A stretch of DNA of 64,000 bases from Rhodamnia argentea (GCF_020921035.1 NC_063156.1:5270001-5334000), one strand, 5' to 3'; numbered from the stretch's first letter, positions 1 to 12,290 are shown. Made by a program: numbers and translations. The notes: a model not told the origin generated them from the sequence alone.

Positions 1-108
1 ATTGGCTGGATGGAATGAACTAACATAGATGCAAAACGTTTAAGGCTGAATTGACACAGTTATAATAAATTTAGAATTTTTTTTTTATAATTCTCCCCCA
101 TATAAAAC
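1..108. repeat. Terminal fragment of Mutator-like (MULE) non-autonomous element
   Basis: The first 108 bases match the right end of the 888-bp element at 2366-3253: a stretch of the form aattgaca..gtttaaggctgaattgacacag, then taataaatttagaatttttt and a taattctccccc end. The rest of the element lies outside the window. Confidence 0.45.
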
Positions 109-239
109 ACCATCATCAACGTGGTCGTCCTTATGACCCTGGTTGGAACCCTGGATTTCTCAACTGGTACAATGTGTAAAATGTGTCATTCTACTTTACC
201 GTCTTCTGTTTTCTAATTAAAATACCTTCTCCATAAAAT

Positions 240-835
240 TGCAAAGTCTAGCAGCGGAGGCAAAACCCTAGAAGGAATGGCATGATCCAATCTTGAAAAA
301 AATGGCCTTGAAGTCTTTACCTACCCTTTTGTTTTCACCTAAAAGTGGAGGCCTTTTCAATCAATCAGTAAATCAAAGACCTTGTTCGATTTTCTGGGAG
401 GGGGGTCTCGACGTCAAGGGTGGACTTTGTGATTTCGAAACTAATCCAAAGTATCCAAAGACCCAAAAAAGCACGACACGCCAAATTGCTAAGCTAAGAT
501 GTGAATGATCTGCAGACACAAAACGCCAACAGATGTAATCAAACCATGCTCCAAAACAAAAGCTTCTCTCTCTCTCTCTCTCTCGAAATCTCGGTTTCCC
601 ATGTTCATTGCGAGCTTTGATGTGCTGTCGTCCGACGCACAGGGAAAAGTGAGGACTTAGCTTTGCGTTGGCTTTCTTACAGGTATTATACATGGAAAAT
701 ATATGCAGCTTTTCACCGAAAAGCCAAACAGGATTCGAAAAAAGACGTGAGACTTTGACAAGAGAGGTCGCCCGAGTGGGGTGAAGAAGAAAAGTTGCAA
801 TCATGGTGTCACGAGTCTGCGTTGAAGGGCCCAAT
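240..835 (-). other. Relic of a BAHD gene 5' flank, no gene
   Basis: This stretch resembles the 5' flanks of the BAHD copies seen near 10930-11110, 23200-23290 joined to 24386-24560, and 35340-35470. Shared words include aagcac.ac.cgccaaatt, cagacacaaaacgcc and caaaccatgctccaaaac. A (TC)n microsatellite lies at about 564-585. Open frames here have no recognisable protein features. It is probably the upstream region of a lost array member. Confidence 0.5.
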
Positions 836-2356
836 CTCCATGTGCTAAAAAAACTAAATAGAATTCTTCACAAGTCCAGCACTCAGCTCCGTCTTAGGGC
901 GCTTCTGCTTCGATAATGGGAGAAAATCTTTGGAAAAAATATTTCTGGAGATCAAATATTATGAATAGCAAATCGATTTCGAATAGATCATCTATTTTTC
1001 TGCTTTACGAATATGATATTTTTTTGGGCTTTCTTCAGATCTCTTCCTCGTGTTGATCTATAGGTTCAGGTCTATTTTCGACGTCATATTCATAGTTAGC
1101 GCATTCATCCTAGTTAGAAGCTCCAGTTCCGTATTAAGGTCATGATCAATATCGTCACCATCTTCAATATCGTCACTATGTAAAATGGCTCCATTGAATC
1201 CCGTATCAATTATTGAGCCAATTCCAATAATTATGAAACCCATATGAGATACGGAGGAATGGGTTATTCTTCTTTTTTTTTTTAAATTACGTTGACCAAA
1301 AGATGTTAAAGGTATCAAATATATAGGGTGCGGCCATATCTCTTCAGGCTGCAGGTGTGGGAGTTCGCATCTATGGTCCCTAGGACTTGCCTTGAACTTT
1401 TTGCTTTCCCAAAACCAACCATTCTCAAGGTGGTTTCTAAAAATCTTCTAAAACACCCAAATTTTGGTCCAATGAGTTATTGGCGCCCAAAGCTCCTTGG
1501 GAAAGCCTTTCCCAAACAGACCCATGGTGTGATTTCTTACAAGGCAAAAAGACTTTCGAATTCATCCCCCAATAGATTTAGAGATGGCAGTATCGCAAGT
1601 CATGCTTGCGTCTCCCTTCAAAGCTTTTGGATGCAAAAAGTTGACTTTGAGAGCTAAATACTTTTGACTATGAAAGTCGCTTTCGTTGGAGTGACCCTAA
1701 GAGGCCCAATTGCCAATATTATAGTACCACATATAAACAGGTTAGTATTCATTGGGTTAGGATTGTCAATAGTATTCACTTACTTTTGACTTTTGAGGGA
1801 CATTTCAATGTTCATTTTGAGATCGTGATTTTGAACCCGTTCTTTCCATGACCCCCTCGCCCCTAATTGAGCATGTCACACGAGGTACTTAAGGTATGCT
1901 TCCGTTAATTAGAAAAGGAACAAGAGAATTTGTTAAACCCAACATGCAACTACCGACTTGGATGGATAGGACTGTCGATCTTTTGATGTGTACAAAAAGA
2001 CTCTCGTGCAGGGGTAAAGGGGGAAAGGGGAAAAGGCCCGAAGCTACGAGCCATTGATTTCAATCCTTGTTCAAATAGAGAAGTTAACCTCTCCATATGA
2101 ACCCAATACACGAGCTTCTATTCATTCCAAACAAGAGCGTGGATGATTTGCCTTTAATTGCAAGAACGTGTTTTCTAAATCATTAATTTTGCGTTAAACA
2201 AACGAATAGCATTTGTCTGATTAACTTTAACATCCCAAATGTATGTAGTGAGAAAGCCAACTTATTCCCATGGATTAAAAAATTTATTATAATCCTATTT
2301 TTAATTTTCCTGATAATCACATTACTGAAATTCGAACATCATCTACGATATGAAAG
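836..2356. other. Intergenic DNA without recognisable genes
   Basis: No credible coding region is seen. The last 250 bases (from about 2100) match 11,400-11,890, so this is the left part of a duplicated block that continues through the exon-1 relic at 3400. Confidence 0.5.
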
Positions 2357-2365
2357 CAAAAATGA

Positions 2366-3253
2366 TAGAAAAATTGTCCAAAAAGTCCTAAATTTATGGT
2401 ACGACGACCAATTTAGTCCTAAACATTTCAATTGTGTCAATTTACTATTAAATCTTTTGACAATTTGTCAATTCAATACTAAACCTTTTCAATTGGGCCA
2501 ATTTAGTCATAAATTTTTTTTTTAAAACTTACTAAATTCAGTTTTAAACTTTTAACAATTTGTCAATTTAGTTATTTTGACCAATTTTGGCTGAAAATCG
2601 CCGATGTGATGGTCTGATCGGTGTTGACGGTCCCATGTGGCAAGGCCGGTGACGGCCAATGTTGTTGTCAATCGTCAAGCCTTAACGATGGCTAATGGCT
2701 AGGCAGACGAGGTCGACCTTGCCGTGCCACCGGCGAGGCTTTACCGTCCCCACCTTCCGTGAGGTCGATCTCACCCTGCCCCTAGCGAGGCGGGACCCTT
2801 GTTAGATCAAGCGAGGGCGAGCCTCGCTTGATGCTAGTATGAGGGCTAGCCTTTCTAGTGGCCTATCGCTGGCCATCACTAAGGCCCAATGACTGGACAA
2901 AGGAAGAAGAAATGAAATGAAACGAAACAAAAAATTTCAAATTTTTTTTTATAAAAATACAGAAAATAGAAAAGTACAAAAAAAATTTTCACGTTAGTGT
3001 CGAATGTGCGACATAGAACGATCGATGCTAATTAGACCACCACATCAGTGATTTCGAGTCAAAAATATTGAAAGGACTAAATTGGCAAATCGTTAAGAGT
3101 TTTAAGACTAAATTAGCAAATCATAAAAAATTTTAGTACTACGGGACTAAATGGCAAGTTGTCAAAATATTTAGGATTAAATTGATACAATTGAAAGATT
3201 TATAATTGAATTGACCGTTGTACAATAGATTTAGAACTTTTTGGATAATCCCC
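2366..3253. mobile_element. Non-autonomous Mutator-like element, 888 bp, 9-bp target duplication
   Basis: The ends are long, imperfect inverted repeats: gtccaaaaagtcctaaat on the left, and agaactttttggataatc on the right. Subterminal regions carry repeated motifs of the form aatttag/actaaattggcaaa in inverted orientation. The target duplication caaaaatga occurs at 2357-2365 and 3254-3262. A duplicated copy of this locus near 11,900 has the sequence without the insertion (gcaaaaatgaccttag), which confirms the boundaries. The centre (about 2690-2880) is GC-rich and carries no transposase. Nine-base duplications and long TIRs are typical of MULEs. Confidence 0.82.
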
Positions 3254-3399
3254 CAAAAATGACCTTCGAGAACTTTTCGATCGAAAATAATCAATACAAA
3301 TTCTTATGTGTGTGGCAATAAAAATTGAAGTACACGATTTAAAACAAGCCAATTGTTTATGTCTTTTTGGGTCTACCTAGGAAGACAAATCTTCATAGT

Positions 3400-3680
3400 G
3401 AATATGAGTTGCCTCTCCTATACTCCAACTTGAACTGCCATGACCGAAGCACTCGTGAACCATCCACCTTCCGCGGTGGCAGCCAAGGGAGGCACGAACG
3501 GGTGAAAAGGAGCCGCGTCTTGAGGCATCAAATTGGCGGTGGACTCCACCATAGTCAAGGTGAGGGAGTCACCACAGGAGTAGAGGGTGTAGGGCTTCTG
3601 TGGCGGTGCTAGAGTGAGGAGGAGGAGGCTGGCGGCGAAGGGGAAGAGGAAAAAGCAGCGGGGAGAGAGAGAGAGAGAGG
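3400..3680 (-). pseudogene. BAHD exon-1 relic
   Basis: Read on the minus strand, the right part (about 3540-3660) encodes the FFPFAASLL..APPQKPYTLYS.GDSLT.T stretch shared with exon 1 of the array copies, and the left end encodes an MAVQV-like exon end at about 3435. Between these the sequence differs from the intact genes and resembles the relics at 12055 and 13640. There is no matching exon 2 next to it, and the 5' half is missing at the LTR insertion at 3686. It is a dead, partial copy from a different BAHD subfamily or an older duplication. Confidence 0.6.
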
Positions 3681-3685
3681 GGGGG

Positions 3686-6295
3686 TGTTGACACCTAAAT
3701 TTTGGTCATCCTTTTTAATCATTAACCTTTGCATAAAAATTAGGGATTAACTTTAGTCCTTACAAAAAATATATATATAATTAAATCATCTTGCATATAG
3801 TTTGCACTTAGTTCATTTTTATTTTATAGCATGCATTTAGTTGCATTCGATCGACGATGAACGAGATAAAACATATTGGACTAAGTGGGCAGAGAAAGAG
3901 GAAGTGGGCAGAGACGTTGTTACATAAGGAGATTTGATCGGATTTGTCGGTTTGCAAAGAGATCACAAATCAGAATTGATTTTTGAAACAAAAATATTTG
4001 AACGGATCTATTCAGTTAGGTCAGAATATTTTGCGAAACCGAAAAGATACGATCGTTACGACGATTATTTTTAGGTTTCCGTGCCTATAAATAAGCCGGC
4101 TTAGCTCACGTTCAGGGGGGGATGGAGTGTGCAGAAAAGTCAAAAGGGGGAAGCCTTCGTTCAGTTAAAAAAAAAAGGGACTTGATAGTATTATAGGGCA
4201 GAGAGAGGGAGTCGTCCAGGGAGGTACGTGAGAGAAAGCTAGAAAGAGAGTGCAAAAGTGGGGATCCACATTCAGTTCTGAAAAATAAGAATTTCTAGAG
4301 AGCGCACACAGATTGAGAGAGTAGGGCACACGGGTGAATACCCGAAGAGAATGGAAGGAGAGAATTCAACTCTTCTCGCACGTTCATCCGTCGTCGCTAC
4401 CTCGCTTCCAGCACTTCCCTTTCGGACCTTGATACGCGTCTTTAGTATTGATGCCATTGACCCAGCTTGGCATTTCTACCGATCCGTTGCTGAATCAAGG
4501 ACACCCTTGTCCAACAACAACTCGACACTACGTTGAGCGTCCCGAGGTCCCTCGCTCGCAATCTTTCATCGATCTATGACGGAGCTGGACGATCTATCCT
4601 GAGAAAGCCACGGCTGTGGAACCTCGAGAACCACAGCCACTTCTATCGCTGAATTGAACGTGAGTCTGCTACTACAGTCTTCCACGAGCTCGTGCCAACG
4701 AGTTCAGCCGTTGTTCGGGAGGCTTCAATCCGCGTGAGTTCGTGGCACTTAATAGGTCATATGTTTAGTGTTGGTTGACCAACGAATCCCATAAATTGCT
4801 AATTTTTTTGGTCAAAATTTCATTGATCATAGCCTTTATTATTATTAGAGAACTCGAAATAGTTGAAGCTGATCCTACCATGGGAGCTTTTTCTAATGGT
4901 AATTTGGTGAGTCTCATCAAAGGAGATCCGCAAGAAGCAATCAACATTGCCACACCACCGAAGATGGTCATGTGTTCATCCGAGCCCCTAGTGAGCTCTA
5001 GTGTCCGCAGCCTCCCATTAGCTCATTCGAATTTGAAAAAGAATTTTATAAGGTAAGATTTCTTATTCTAAAGATCATAATATTTGCTTGCCTTTCTTTG
5101 AAATCATTCTCTATCACTTGTTGCATGCATACCTCTAATATTGCTAATTTGATTAGTGATTTTTAATCCGCAATTTGCCACACGAGCAAGGATTTGAATT
5201 CAATCGTTAACCGTAAGATTACGGATTAAAGATTGGATTCAGATATTTGCGAAATATTTTCAAAAATCGGTTGAGATATCCACTTGATTTGATTGGCATA
5301 ATATTTTCAGAATGAATATTCTCTTGCATGATATTTAAAATTCTTAAAGATATTGCATTGCATTTTAGATAAAAATTGCATTAAAATCATGTAGATATTC
5401 TCACCTTTATTAATTTTAGAAGGAGTGAATTTTGATTTGCATTCTAGGATAGAACATGCATATTTGCATTGATTTTCATGTCTAAAATAATTTATCTTTA
5501 ATATGTTAGGGATTAGGCAACCGAACCTTAAATATGAAAGATAATTATCTTTAGGCATATTTTTATTAGGGTCATTCATTAATCCGAAAATACAGAAAAA
5601 TAAAACAAGCTTGCCATGTCATTTGCATGCTAGGTTTAGATCATATAGAATTTTGCATGTTTAAGTCTTCAATTAATTCGTAAGCCATGTAGTCATTTTA
5701 ATTAGACCGTAACATCATCCGTATATTAGTTTCATTTAATTGCACGTCTTCTAGGTTAGTCATGTAGTTAAATTAATTTCATATGCATGCTTAGGATTTC
5801 TTTGCATTTAATTTAATTCATTTGCATCTTAGATTAAATTCATGCATTGCATATAGGTTAGTCTTTATCCCATTAAAAAGCAAAAATTCAAAAGTGAGAA
5901 CAATTTGTCTTGGCGTATGCTTCTGCAATTACCTCGACTGGATGTTCAATTAATTGATTGTGCATCGCATGATAACCTTTGTTAGTGACTTAGGTTAAAA
6001 TCAATTAATGGTGCCGACAAAAATTTTCATGAAATAAAATGGTACCAAGGGCGTTAGAGTAATCTAGCGTAATCAGTCCCCGGACTTGAGTCTGGTTCTG
6101 AAGTAATTTAGTTCTCCCGCTATTTACTTAGGTTTCTAATCGACCTACCAAAAACGATTAGTGGCGACTCCAATTCAAATATCTTTGCATGATAAGTTGC
6201 GATTTGGTATGGACTTGGGAGAGTCCGAGTTAGGTTAGTTAAATAATTAACCTGATAATCCATTAGCCTAGAAACCTGATTTTTAGGTCGTGACA
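3686..6295. mobile_element. Probable solo LTR, 2.6 kb, Gypsy-like
   Basis: The stretch starts TGTTGACACCTAAATTTTGG and ends GGTCGTGACA, so it has TG..CA ends. Flanking 5-mers are ggggg and gtggg, an imperfect target duplication. A TATA-like ctataaataag lies at about 4085, and a run containing attagtggcgactccaa lies near 6155, which is characteristic of many plant Gypsy LTR 3' ends. No primer-binding site, gag or pol follows on either side, so a solo LTR is the simplest reading. Short open frames inside are not convincing genes. Confidence 0.68.
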
Positions 6296-7459
6296 GTGGG
6301 TGTGGGGGAGCGGTTGGGGAGTGGAAGGGTTGTCAAAAGGTGAGCCGGAGGGAGGTGGTCGGGACGGCGCCCGGTAGCGGAGACGCCTAGTGACGTTGGT
6401 GGATCTTCATGTCTAATTTTTATACGTAAAACTACTTTGAAATAGGTTTACGACTGGTGATGGTGGATGTCGTTGTCCCTAAGAAAAAATTATTAAAAAT
6501 TTTAAAAATACAAAAATATTATCAAAATTTTACCATGTTAGTGCCGATCGACCAAATGCACTAAATTGGCAAAGGTTTAAGACTCAATTAATGAAAATGT
6601 TTAGGATAAATTGGCACAATTGAAATAGGTTAACGACTTTTTTGATAATTTTTCCGAGGAAATGCCAAGACTTTAGGTCAAAGGGTGTTTTCGAAATGCA
6701 AACTATTTTTGGTGAGGTGCATTAGAAATTAACTTTAGCTTAAATGTTGTTTGAAAAAAAAAAACAGGCTTGCAAAGGACTTTAGTTACATATTTAAAAA
6801 TAAATAAATAGATAAATAGGAAAATCTACTTTCAATGGCTACATGCTGGTGAACCAAATCTGGCATCGACAGCCCAAAGGTCGCACAACCTTGGTGACCC
6901 ATCGCCGTGGTCTTGCGACCTCGGGTGAGGCCACTAGCGTGAAACGTGGCTCGTTGAGATGGCAGGTTTGAGCAACAGCGTGGGAAGAGGAGAGAGTGGA
7001 GGAAAATAGAGATTGGCCTGTAACATGAGGATCAAACTAAAAATTAGATGATTTGTGAGGGCAAAATAGAAAGAAAAAATCATTAAATATTAAGATGACT
7101 TTCCGAAAATGTTGAAAATCCAATCTTGAGTCAAGGGACTTTGGAAATGCTAGCATTTTCCAAATGAGCTCCCAAAAATAGTTGCCAAACACTTCAACAT
7201 TCGATCAAGGATCTTTAGAGCTCCAAAGCTATTTTTAAAAAATGAATCAAACGCATACTGAAGACAGCACATGAAAGAGGGACTTTGGTGAAGACATCGG
7301 CACAATGATAAATTCTAGAGATTCTCCCGAATTGGCGCAAAATTTAATTGGAAGTCCTTACATTTGTCAATAAACTAAGGTACGCGGACCAATGTTGTAA
7401 CTCGCCATATATAAGGGCTAAATTGAAATTGATATGACATTATATGGACCAAATGTATT
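6296..7459. other. Intergenic repeats between LTR and first BAHD copy
   Basis: Positions 6478-6660 look like the right half of a MULE-type element, ending ttaacgacttttttgataattttt. A GC-rich core (about 6850-6970) of the type found inside other TIR elements follows. From about 7300 the sequence matches the 3' flanks of the other BAHD copies (words such as gaagtccttacatttgtcaat). No gene is seen. Confidence 0.5.
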
Positions 7460-9977
7460 TTAAAATGGCACAAAGGATTGCAATCCCTTTTCAAACAAAG
7501 AAATGAACTTCTCCATGCAACCCTGAGTCAATGCCAACCCTACCTCCACACCACCATCCCCATCCCTACTTTGTGCGAGAGAGATCGCCCTTGATACATC
7601 GATGTGCACCATGTGACTCTTCCTTAGCCTCCCCCACCCGAAGTCCGTGTCGTACACCTTCTGTCTGGGCGACCCGGCCACTGTCACTAAGTCCTCATTG
7701 CTAGCTATTTCAAAATCCCTTATCCATCTCGAAGCCCCTCTCAAGGCTCCACCTGTCCCTACTTCCTTGGCTCTCCTCCCTATAGCTCTCGCGGCATGTG
7801 AAATTCCACTTTTTCCCAAGAGCGTAGTTCTCTTCTCCGAGATGAAACATATGTCCAAACAGTTTCCCAAAGTACGTCAAGGGTATCGAGTATTCGAGTC
7901 GGTCCCTACAATCTGCGACAAAGATGAAATAACAAATTCTATCGTTGCCGCTCTCTGATGAGGATTGGTGACGATGCTGGGGTTCTTCATCTTTTGATTT
8001 GATGATACATACCCATACAAATGCGCACGTCACCGCGAATGTCGACAAGTGGATTGAATTTGACTCCGAGTCGAGGTCGTCGTTCTTGAGTTGGCTCAAG
8101 ATTTGCGCTTTTAGCCCGTCGATGTGAGCTTTTCGAAGGACAAACGTTGCTCTCACCTTGTTCGCTACAGCGAGAAGAGCTTCTCTCGGGCTCGGGCTCG
8201 GGTTCCGGCCCACAAAACTCCACCAGTCTTTCAACAATATGGGCTCCAGCCCATTCAGGTCTTTGATCACTCCTCGGTCGTGGAAAGGACTCAAGTCGTC
8301 CTGGTCAATGCAAGTGGGGTCCCCTCCGGACCGGTGAATGGACGCCCACGATTTCATGAAGTGAGTGAAGGATGTCCCATCTGCTACCACGTGGAGGAAT
8401 TGGACCCCAATGCAAATGCCCTTCTCTGGGAACAGAGTCACCTAAATCATTATGCAACAAAATGGACAATAAGTTTCGAGTTTACTTTTTATTTATACAA
8501 CTGGTATTTTGAGATATATTTTTGTTTGTTTATCGCCCTTGGATATTGATTACACATAATCAAGGAAGATAATGTATTGGAGATAACAAACTGTTTTTTA
8601 TATGGATATTAAACGAGTGTCCTAGAGACATTTGTTTATAACATATTTATCATAATCTACGCCGGTCCTCGCAAACGCTTCACTCGTTCTCAAGTTCTCG
8701 TTAATACCTCATTTAATTGCATCAAACTTGGAACGGTGCCATAGCTTCATCCCTATGTATGATTTCAACCGAAAATCTCAAATACTTCATGACAATTTGC
8801 GGCACATCAACATGATGCTTAATCATCACTTCTCGTGTTATGTATTCAATCTCCAAGGTGATATGCTGCTTTAAACCTTGAACTTGCCAAATCCGGCCAG
8901 GCGAGGGGCTGTCGGCAAACCCTGCCAACCCTAAGCCAAACGAAAAAAAGAACAAAAAAGAACAAAAAAAAAGGAGAAAAAATTATAAAAATATTATTAA
9001 AAAATTTCTACGACAACGATTTTTTGTTAAAATTAGCCGGATGGACTCAATTGACAAAATGTAAAAAAATTTAAGACTGAATTGGGACACTGCAATATAT
9101 TTAAGACTTTTTTTTTTTTTTTTGGTAATTTTTCCCATGGGACTCTCTTCAAATAATTACTCCTCTTTGCTCTTCTTTTTATCTTTGTACATGTTATATA
9201 AGCTCCAATTACTCTTAAATCCAATATCTGCTTTATATGTAAATCTGTCTGATATGACTTTCTCGCATGTATTGCATCTTTGCTTTCTAACTCCCAATTG
9301 CATTCACTTTGTGTTGGAATAAGAAAACGTATGCCTTTGCTAAATGAGCTCAAGTTATAGCATAGCATTATTATACTAAATACATAAATACTCCCAAAAC
9401 AGAACTTCAGAAAAAGAAAAAAACTTTGATCAGCTCCAATGATATTGATACTAATACCCAATAATAAGAATTAAAAGCAAGTAAATACGAACACGATCAC
9501 GTGAGAGCCAGGCCATCACCAACTCACCTGAATCGCCATGAGGGGCCCCACACGTGCGCCGTCGGATGCACGCGGCGGCGGGAGCTGAGGCACCAGAGGG
9601 TGTATCAGCGTGGCGTCGCGTGCCTCATCGTTGAGGAGCTCAGCGAAGTTGGCGGTGGATTCGGCAACTGTGAAGGAGAGGGAGTCACCGTCGGCGTAGA
9701 GTATGTAGGGCTTCTGGGGCGGCGCCAGAGGGAGGACGAGGTTGGCAGCGAAGGGGAAGAAGCGGCGGAGACAGAGGGAGAGAGAGCGGACGAGGAGCGG
9801 GAGGGTGGTGTGAGCGAAGGAGGAAGGGGATTGAGGGAAGTCGTAGAAGAAGAGGCGTTGCATGGAGCAGCAGAGAAGCCACGGGATGTCGAGGAAGGTG
9901 AGAGGGAGAACGGTTGCCGGAACTGAGTTCGCGGGCGGCGAGACATCGTAACGGTGGAGGATCTTGATCTTCATCAT
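7460..9977 (-). pseudogene. BAHD acyltransferase copy A, two exons, one frameshift
   Basis: Exon 1 is 9528-9977 (150 codons, start MMKIKILHRYDV), ending at CAG before a GTGAG donor. Exon 2 is 7460-8441, starting VTLFPEKG after an AG acceptor. The HVVAD form of the HXXXD motif and a DFGWG motif are both present. In the YFGNC motif the coding strand reads gggaaactg where other copies have gggaactg. This extra base near 7863-7865 shifts the frame, which reopens as NCLDICFISEK. Without it the product would be about 477 residues, normal for the family. Clade I BAHDs transfer malonyl or hydroxycinnamoyl groups from CoA to glycosylated phenolics in the cytosol. The 1086-bp intron is longer than in other copies because of repeat insertions. 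The frameshift could be real or an assembly error. Confidence 0.85.
8880..9135. repeat. MULE-type fragment inside the intron of BAHD copy A
   Basis: The segment carries the right-end signature of the local MULE family: gaaaaaattataaaaatatta, then ttagccggatggactcaattgaca, then atttaagacttttttt and ggtaatttttccc. The left end is not evident, so this is a truncated copy. It helps explain the long intron. Confidence 0.5.
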
Positions 9978-10020
9978 TCTCGTCCGACGGTGAAGTGGGG
10001 ATTTCATGAGGGAAGGAAGC

Positions 10021-10026
10021 TATATA
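10021..10026 (-). promoter_or_regulatory. TATA box of BAHD copy A
   Basis: TATATA on the minus strand lies about 45 bases before the ATG at 9977. The same spacing recurs in copies B and D. An upstream in-frame ATG at 10007 falls too close to this box to be in the transcript, which favours the 9977/9974 start. Confidence 0.6.
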
Positions 10027-10099
10027 CACAGGCTGATGATCGGTTTTTGTCTCAATTTGAAAGCGATGTAAACCCACTCCCATTCCCCTACCGTAAAGG

Positions 10100-10268
10100 C
10101 AGGGGTGGCAACGGGGAATTCGGGTTGTCCATTTTTCATCCATATCACCTTTTAAAAAGGGAAAAAAATTTTAATGAAAAATTTCAAAATTTTAAAAAAA
10201 ATGAGGTGGATCAATTCGGACCGTCCATTTTTTATTTGGACAGCCCGGATCGATCATATCACCCCTAA
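10100..10268. mobile_element. Short hAT-like MITE, about 170 bp
   Basis: The ends are caggggtggcaa and tcacccctaa, an inverted pair typical of short non-autonomous hAT elements in plants. The interior is AT-rich with ggacagcccggatc near the right end and gggttgtccat near the left. A clear 8-bp target duplication was not identified. Confidence 0.5.
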
Positions 10269-10339
10269 CATTGCTTGTTAGGGGATCCGGTTCCAGTGCA
10301 TATAATCGAGATTAATGAAATGAGTAACGTTTGGAAATT

Positions 10340-10900
10340 GGAAAAGGTGTCCAAAAAATCTTAATTTAGTCATAAACATTTTAATTGTGTCAATTTAGTG
10401 TTAAATCTTTTACTTTTATACCAATTGAATTCATTCGATCAATTTTGATCAGAAATCGCTATACATGACACGGCAAAAACTGAATGAGGATAGTTTTTTA
10501 AAAATTTTTTGATAAATTTTTTTAAACTTTTATTTGTTTATGGATTGAGAGCTGGTGGCTAGGGTCGCCTCTCGACCCTCGCCCAGATCCGAGCTAGGTT
10601 TGGCTTGTTCTAGGGAAGGGCTGCTGCGCCATCGCTTGGCCTAGATCTAGGCGAGGACTCGCGCGGCTCTCTCAAGCCCTTGCCGGTCCGGAGTCCAAAA
10701 ACAAAGAAAAGTAAAAAAAAAAAAATGAAACGAAATTTAATAAAAATTCTACGTCAGCATAGGTCGTAACTTGTTGGACAATCGACGTCCACGTCAACAA
10801 TTTCTATGGATTGAATTGGTATAAATAAAAAAGATTTAAAATTAATTTGATATAATTAAAAAATCTAAAAATTTATAATTTTTTGGATAATTTTCTTCTC
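10340..10900. mobile_element. MULE-type non-autonomous element, about 560 bp
   Basis: The left end is ggaaaaggtgtccaaaaaat and the right end is attttttggataattttctt, which are inverted repeats of each other. Subterminal aatttagtcataaacattt and caattgaattc repeats match the element at 2366. A GC-rich core sits at about 10555-10690. No clean target duplication is visible. Confidence 0.55.
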
Positions 10901-12054
10901 GAAGTGCCGTGCGGTCCATCAATCTCTCCGGGAAGTGTCGACATCACAGCTGGACTTTCTGGTTTTCAAGTTTTATCCTAAGATCGCGGGAAGGAGTGAG
11001 AGGCGAATTGGTCTCGAGAGAAAAGCACAGCACGCCAAATTGCGAACCTAGAAAGGTCGATGATTTTTGCAGACCCAAAACGCCAACAACCGCAATCTAT
11101 TCTGCGTGGAGCCCAATCTAGGTGGACTGGCACGCAAAAATATTAATAAAAATTATTCACATCAGTATCGATTATATCACGTAAGATGAGCGGCGTCTAT
11201 ATTAACTATTTTCAGTCAAAATTATCTTGATGACTCAATTGGCAAAACGTAAAAAAGTTTAGGATTTAATTGATAAAATTAATATGTTTAAAGCTGAATT
11301 GTCAAAAATATAATAGGCTTAAGATTTTTTAAATAATTTTTTCATATTTTATGAACATATATTATCATGCGTGATTCCTAACAATTAGTCAAATCATTGG
11401 GATTTTGAGCCGTGAGACCCTATTCATTCTAAATAATAGTGTGAATGATTTGCCTTTAATTGGACCTAATCTTCTTATGGCTGCTCCACTTTAGAAAATC
11501 TCGGACAGACAGAAATAATATTTTACCACGGATTGAAAAGGGCTCTTGAAATTAAGACTCCGTTTGTTTCGTGAAAAATAAATGATTTAGATAATATTTT
11601 TTTAAGAAAAATCATTTGTATCGCTTACAAAAATGAATCAAGGAAACATATCTCGATCATCAAGAAAAAATTTTAGGCATAAATTATTGTTAATATAAAA
11701 ATATTTTTCATCGACTAATTATTTTATAAATAATCATTTTAGGAACATGTTTTTTAAATCATTCATTTTGCGCTAAATAAACGAAAAGCGTATGTCTTTA
11801 TAACTTTAACTTTCACACACACACACATATATAAATTGTTTATTTTACTCATAATCACATTAGTAAAATTCAAACATCATCTACGAAACGAATGCAAAAA
11901 TGACCTTAGGGTAGTGTTGGATCGAAAATAATCAACATGGATTCGTATGTGTGTGGAAATAAAAATTGAAGGTCACAATTTAAAACAAGCCAATTGTGTT
12001 GTCTTTTGGTGATAGCTAGCAAAAGAGGTCTTCATTGTGAATATGAATTGCCAC
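10901..12054. other. Duplicated BAHD flank relics and MULE half-copy
   Basis: Positions 10901-11110 match BAHD 5' flanks (caaattgcgaacctagaaaggtcgatga type). Positions 11140-11345 are another right-half MULE fragment. From 11400 to 12030 the sequence is a diverged duplicate of about 2100-2365 joined to 3254-3390, and it lacks the 888-bp element. No gene is seen. Confidence 0.5.
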
Positions 12055-12290
12055 TCCTACATTCTACCTGAATTACCACGTCCCAAGCTACTCGTGAACG
12101 GTCCACCATCCGCGGTGGCAGCGAAGGAGGCACGAACGGGTGCAAAGAGGTCGTGTCTTGAGGCACGAAAATGGCGGCGTACTGAGCTGGAGTAAAGTGA
12201 GGGAGTCACCACTGGAGTACAGGATGTAGGGCTTCTGGGGCGGTGCTAGAGGGAGGAGGAGGAGGCTGGCGGCGAAGGGGAAGGGAAAGA
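12055..12290 (-). pseudogene. BAHD exon-1 relic
   Basis: This is a duplicate of the relic at 3400-3680. On the minus strand the FFPFAASLLLLPLAPPQKPY region and the CGDS-type stretch are recognisable. The region that should encode MAVQ (here ggtaattcaggta) is degraded. The 5' half of the exon is missing, and no exon 2 lies downstream. Confidence 0.55.

Noticed and set aside
373-834. 153-codon minus-strand open frame
   Set aside because: It overlaps a BAHD 5'-flank relic and a (TC)n run that yields an RERERER tract. There is no recognisable domain or partner exon.
9605-10143. Overlapping Pro/Ser/Arg-rich frames over BAHD exon 1
   Set aside because: They are shifted frames of GC-rich exon-1 coding sequence. 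The true frame carries HRYDVSPP and the family motifs. The same shadows appear at the other exon-1 sites.
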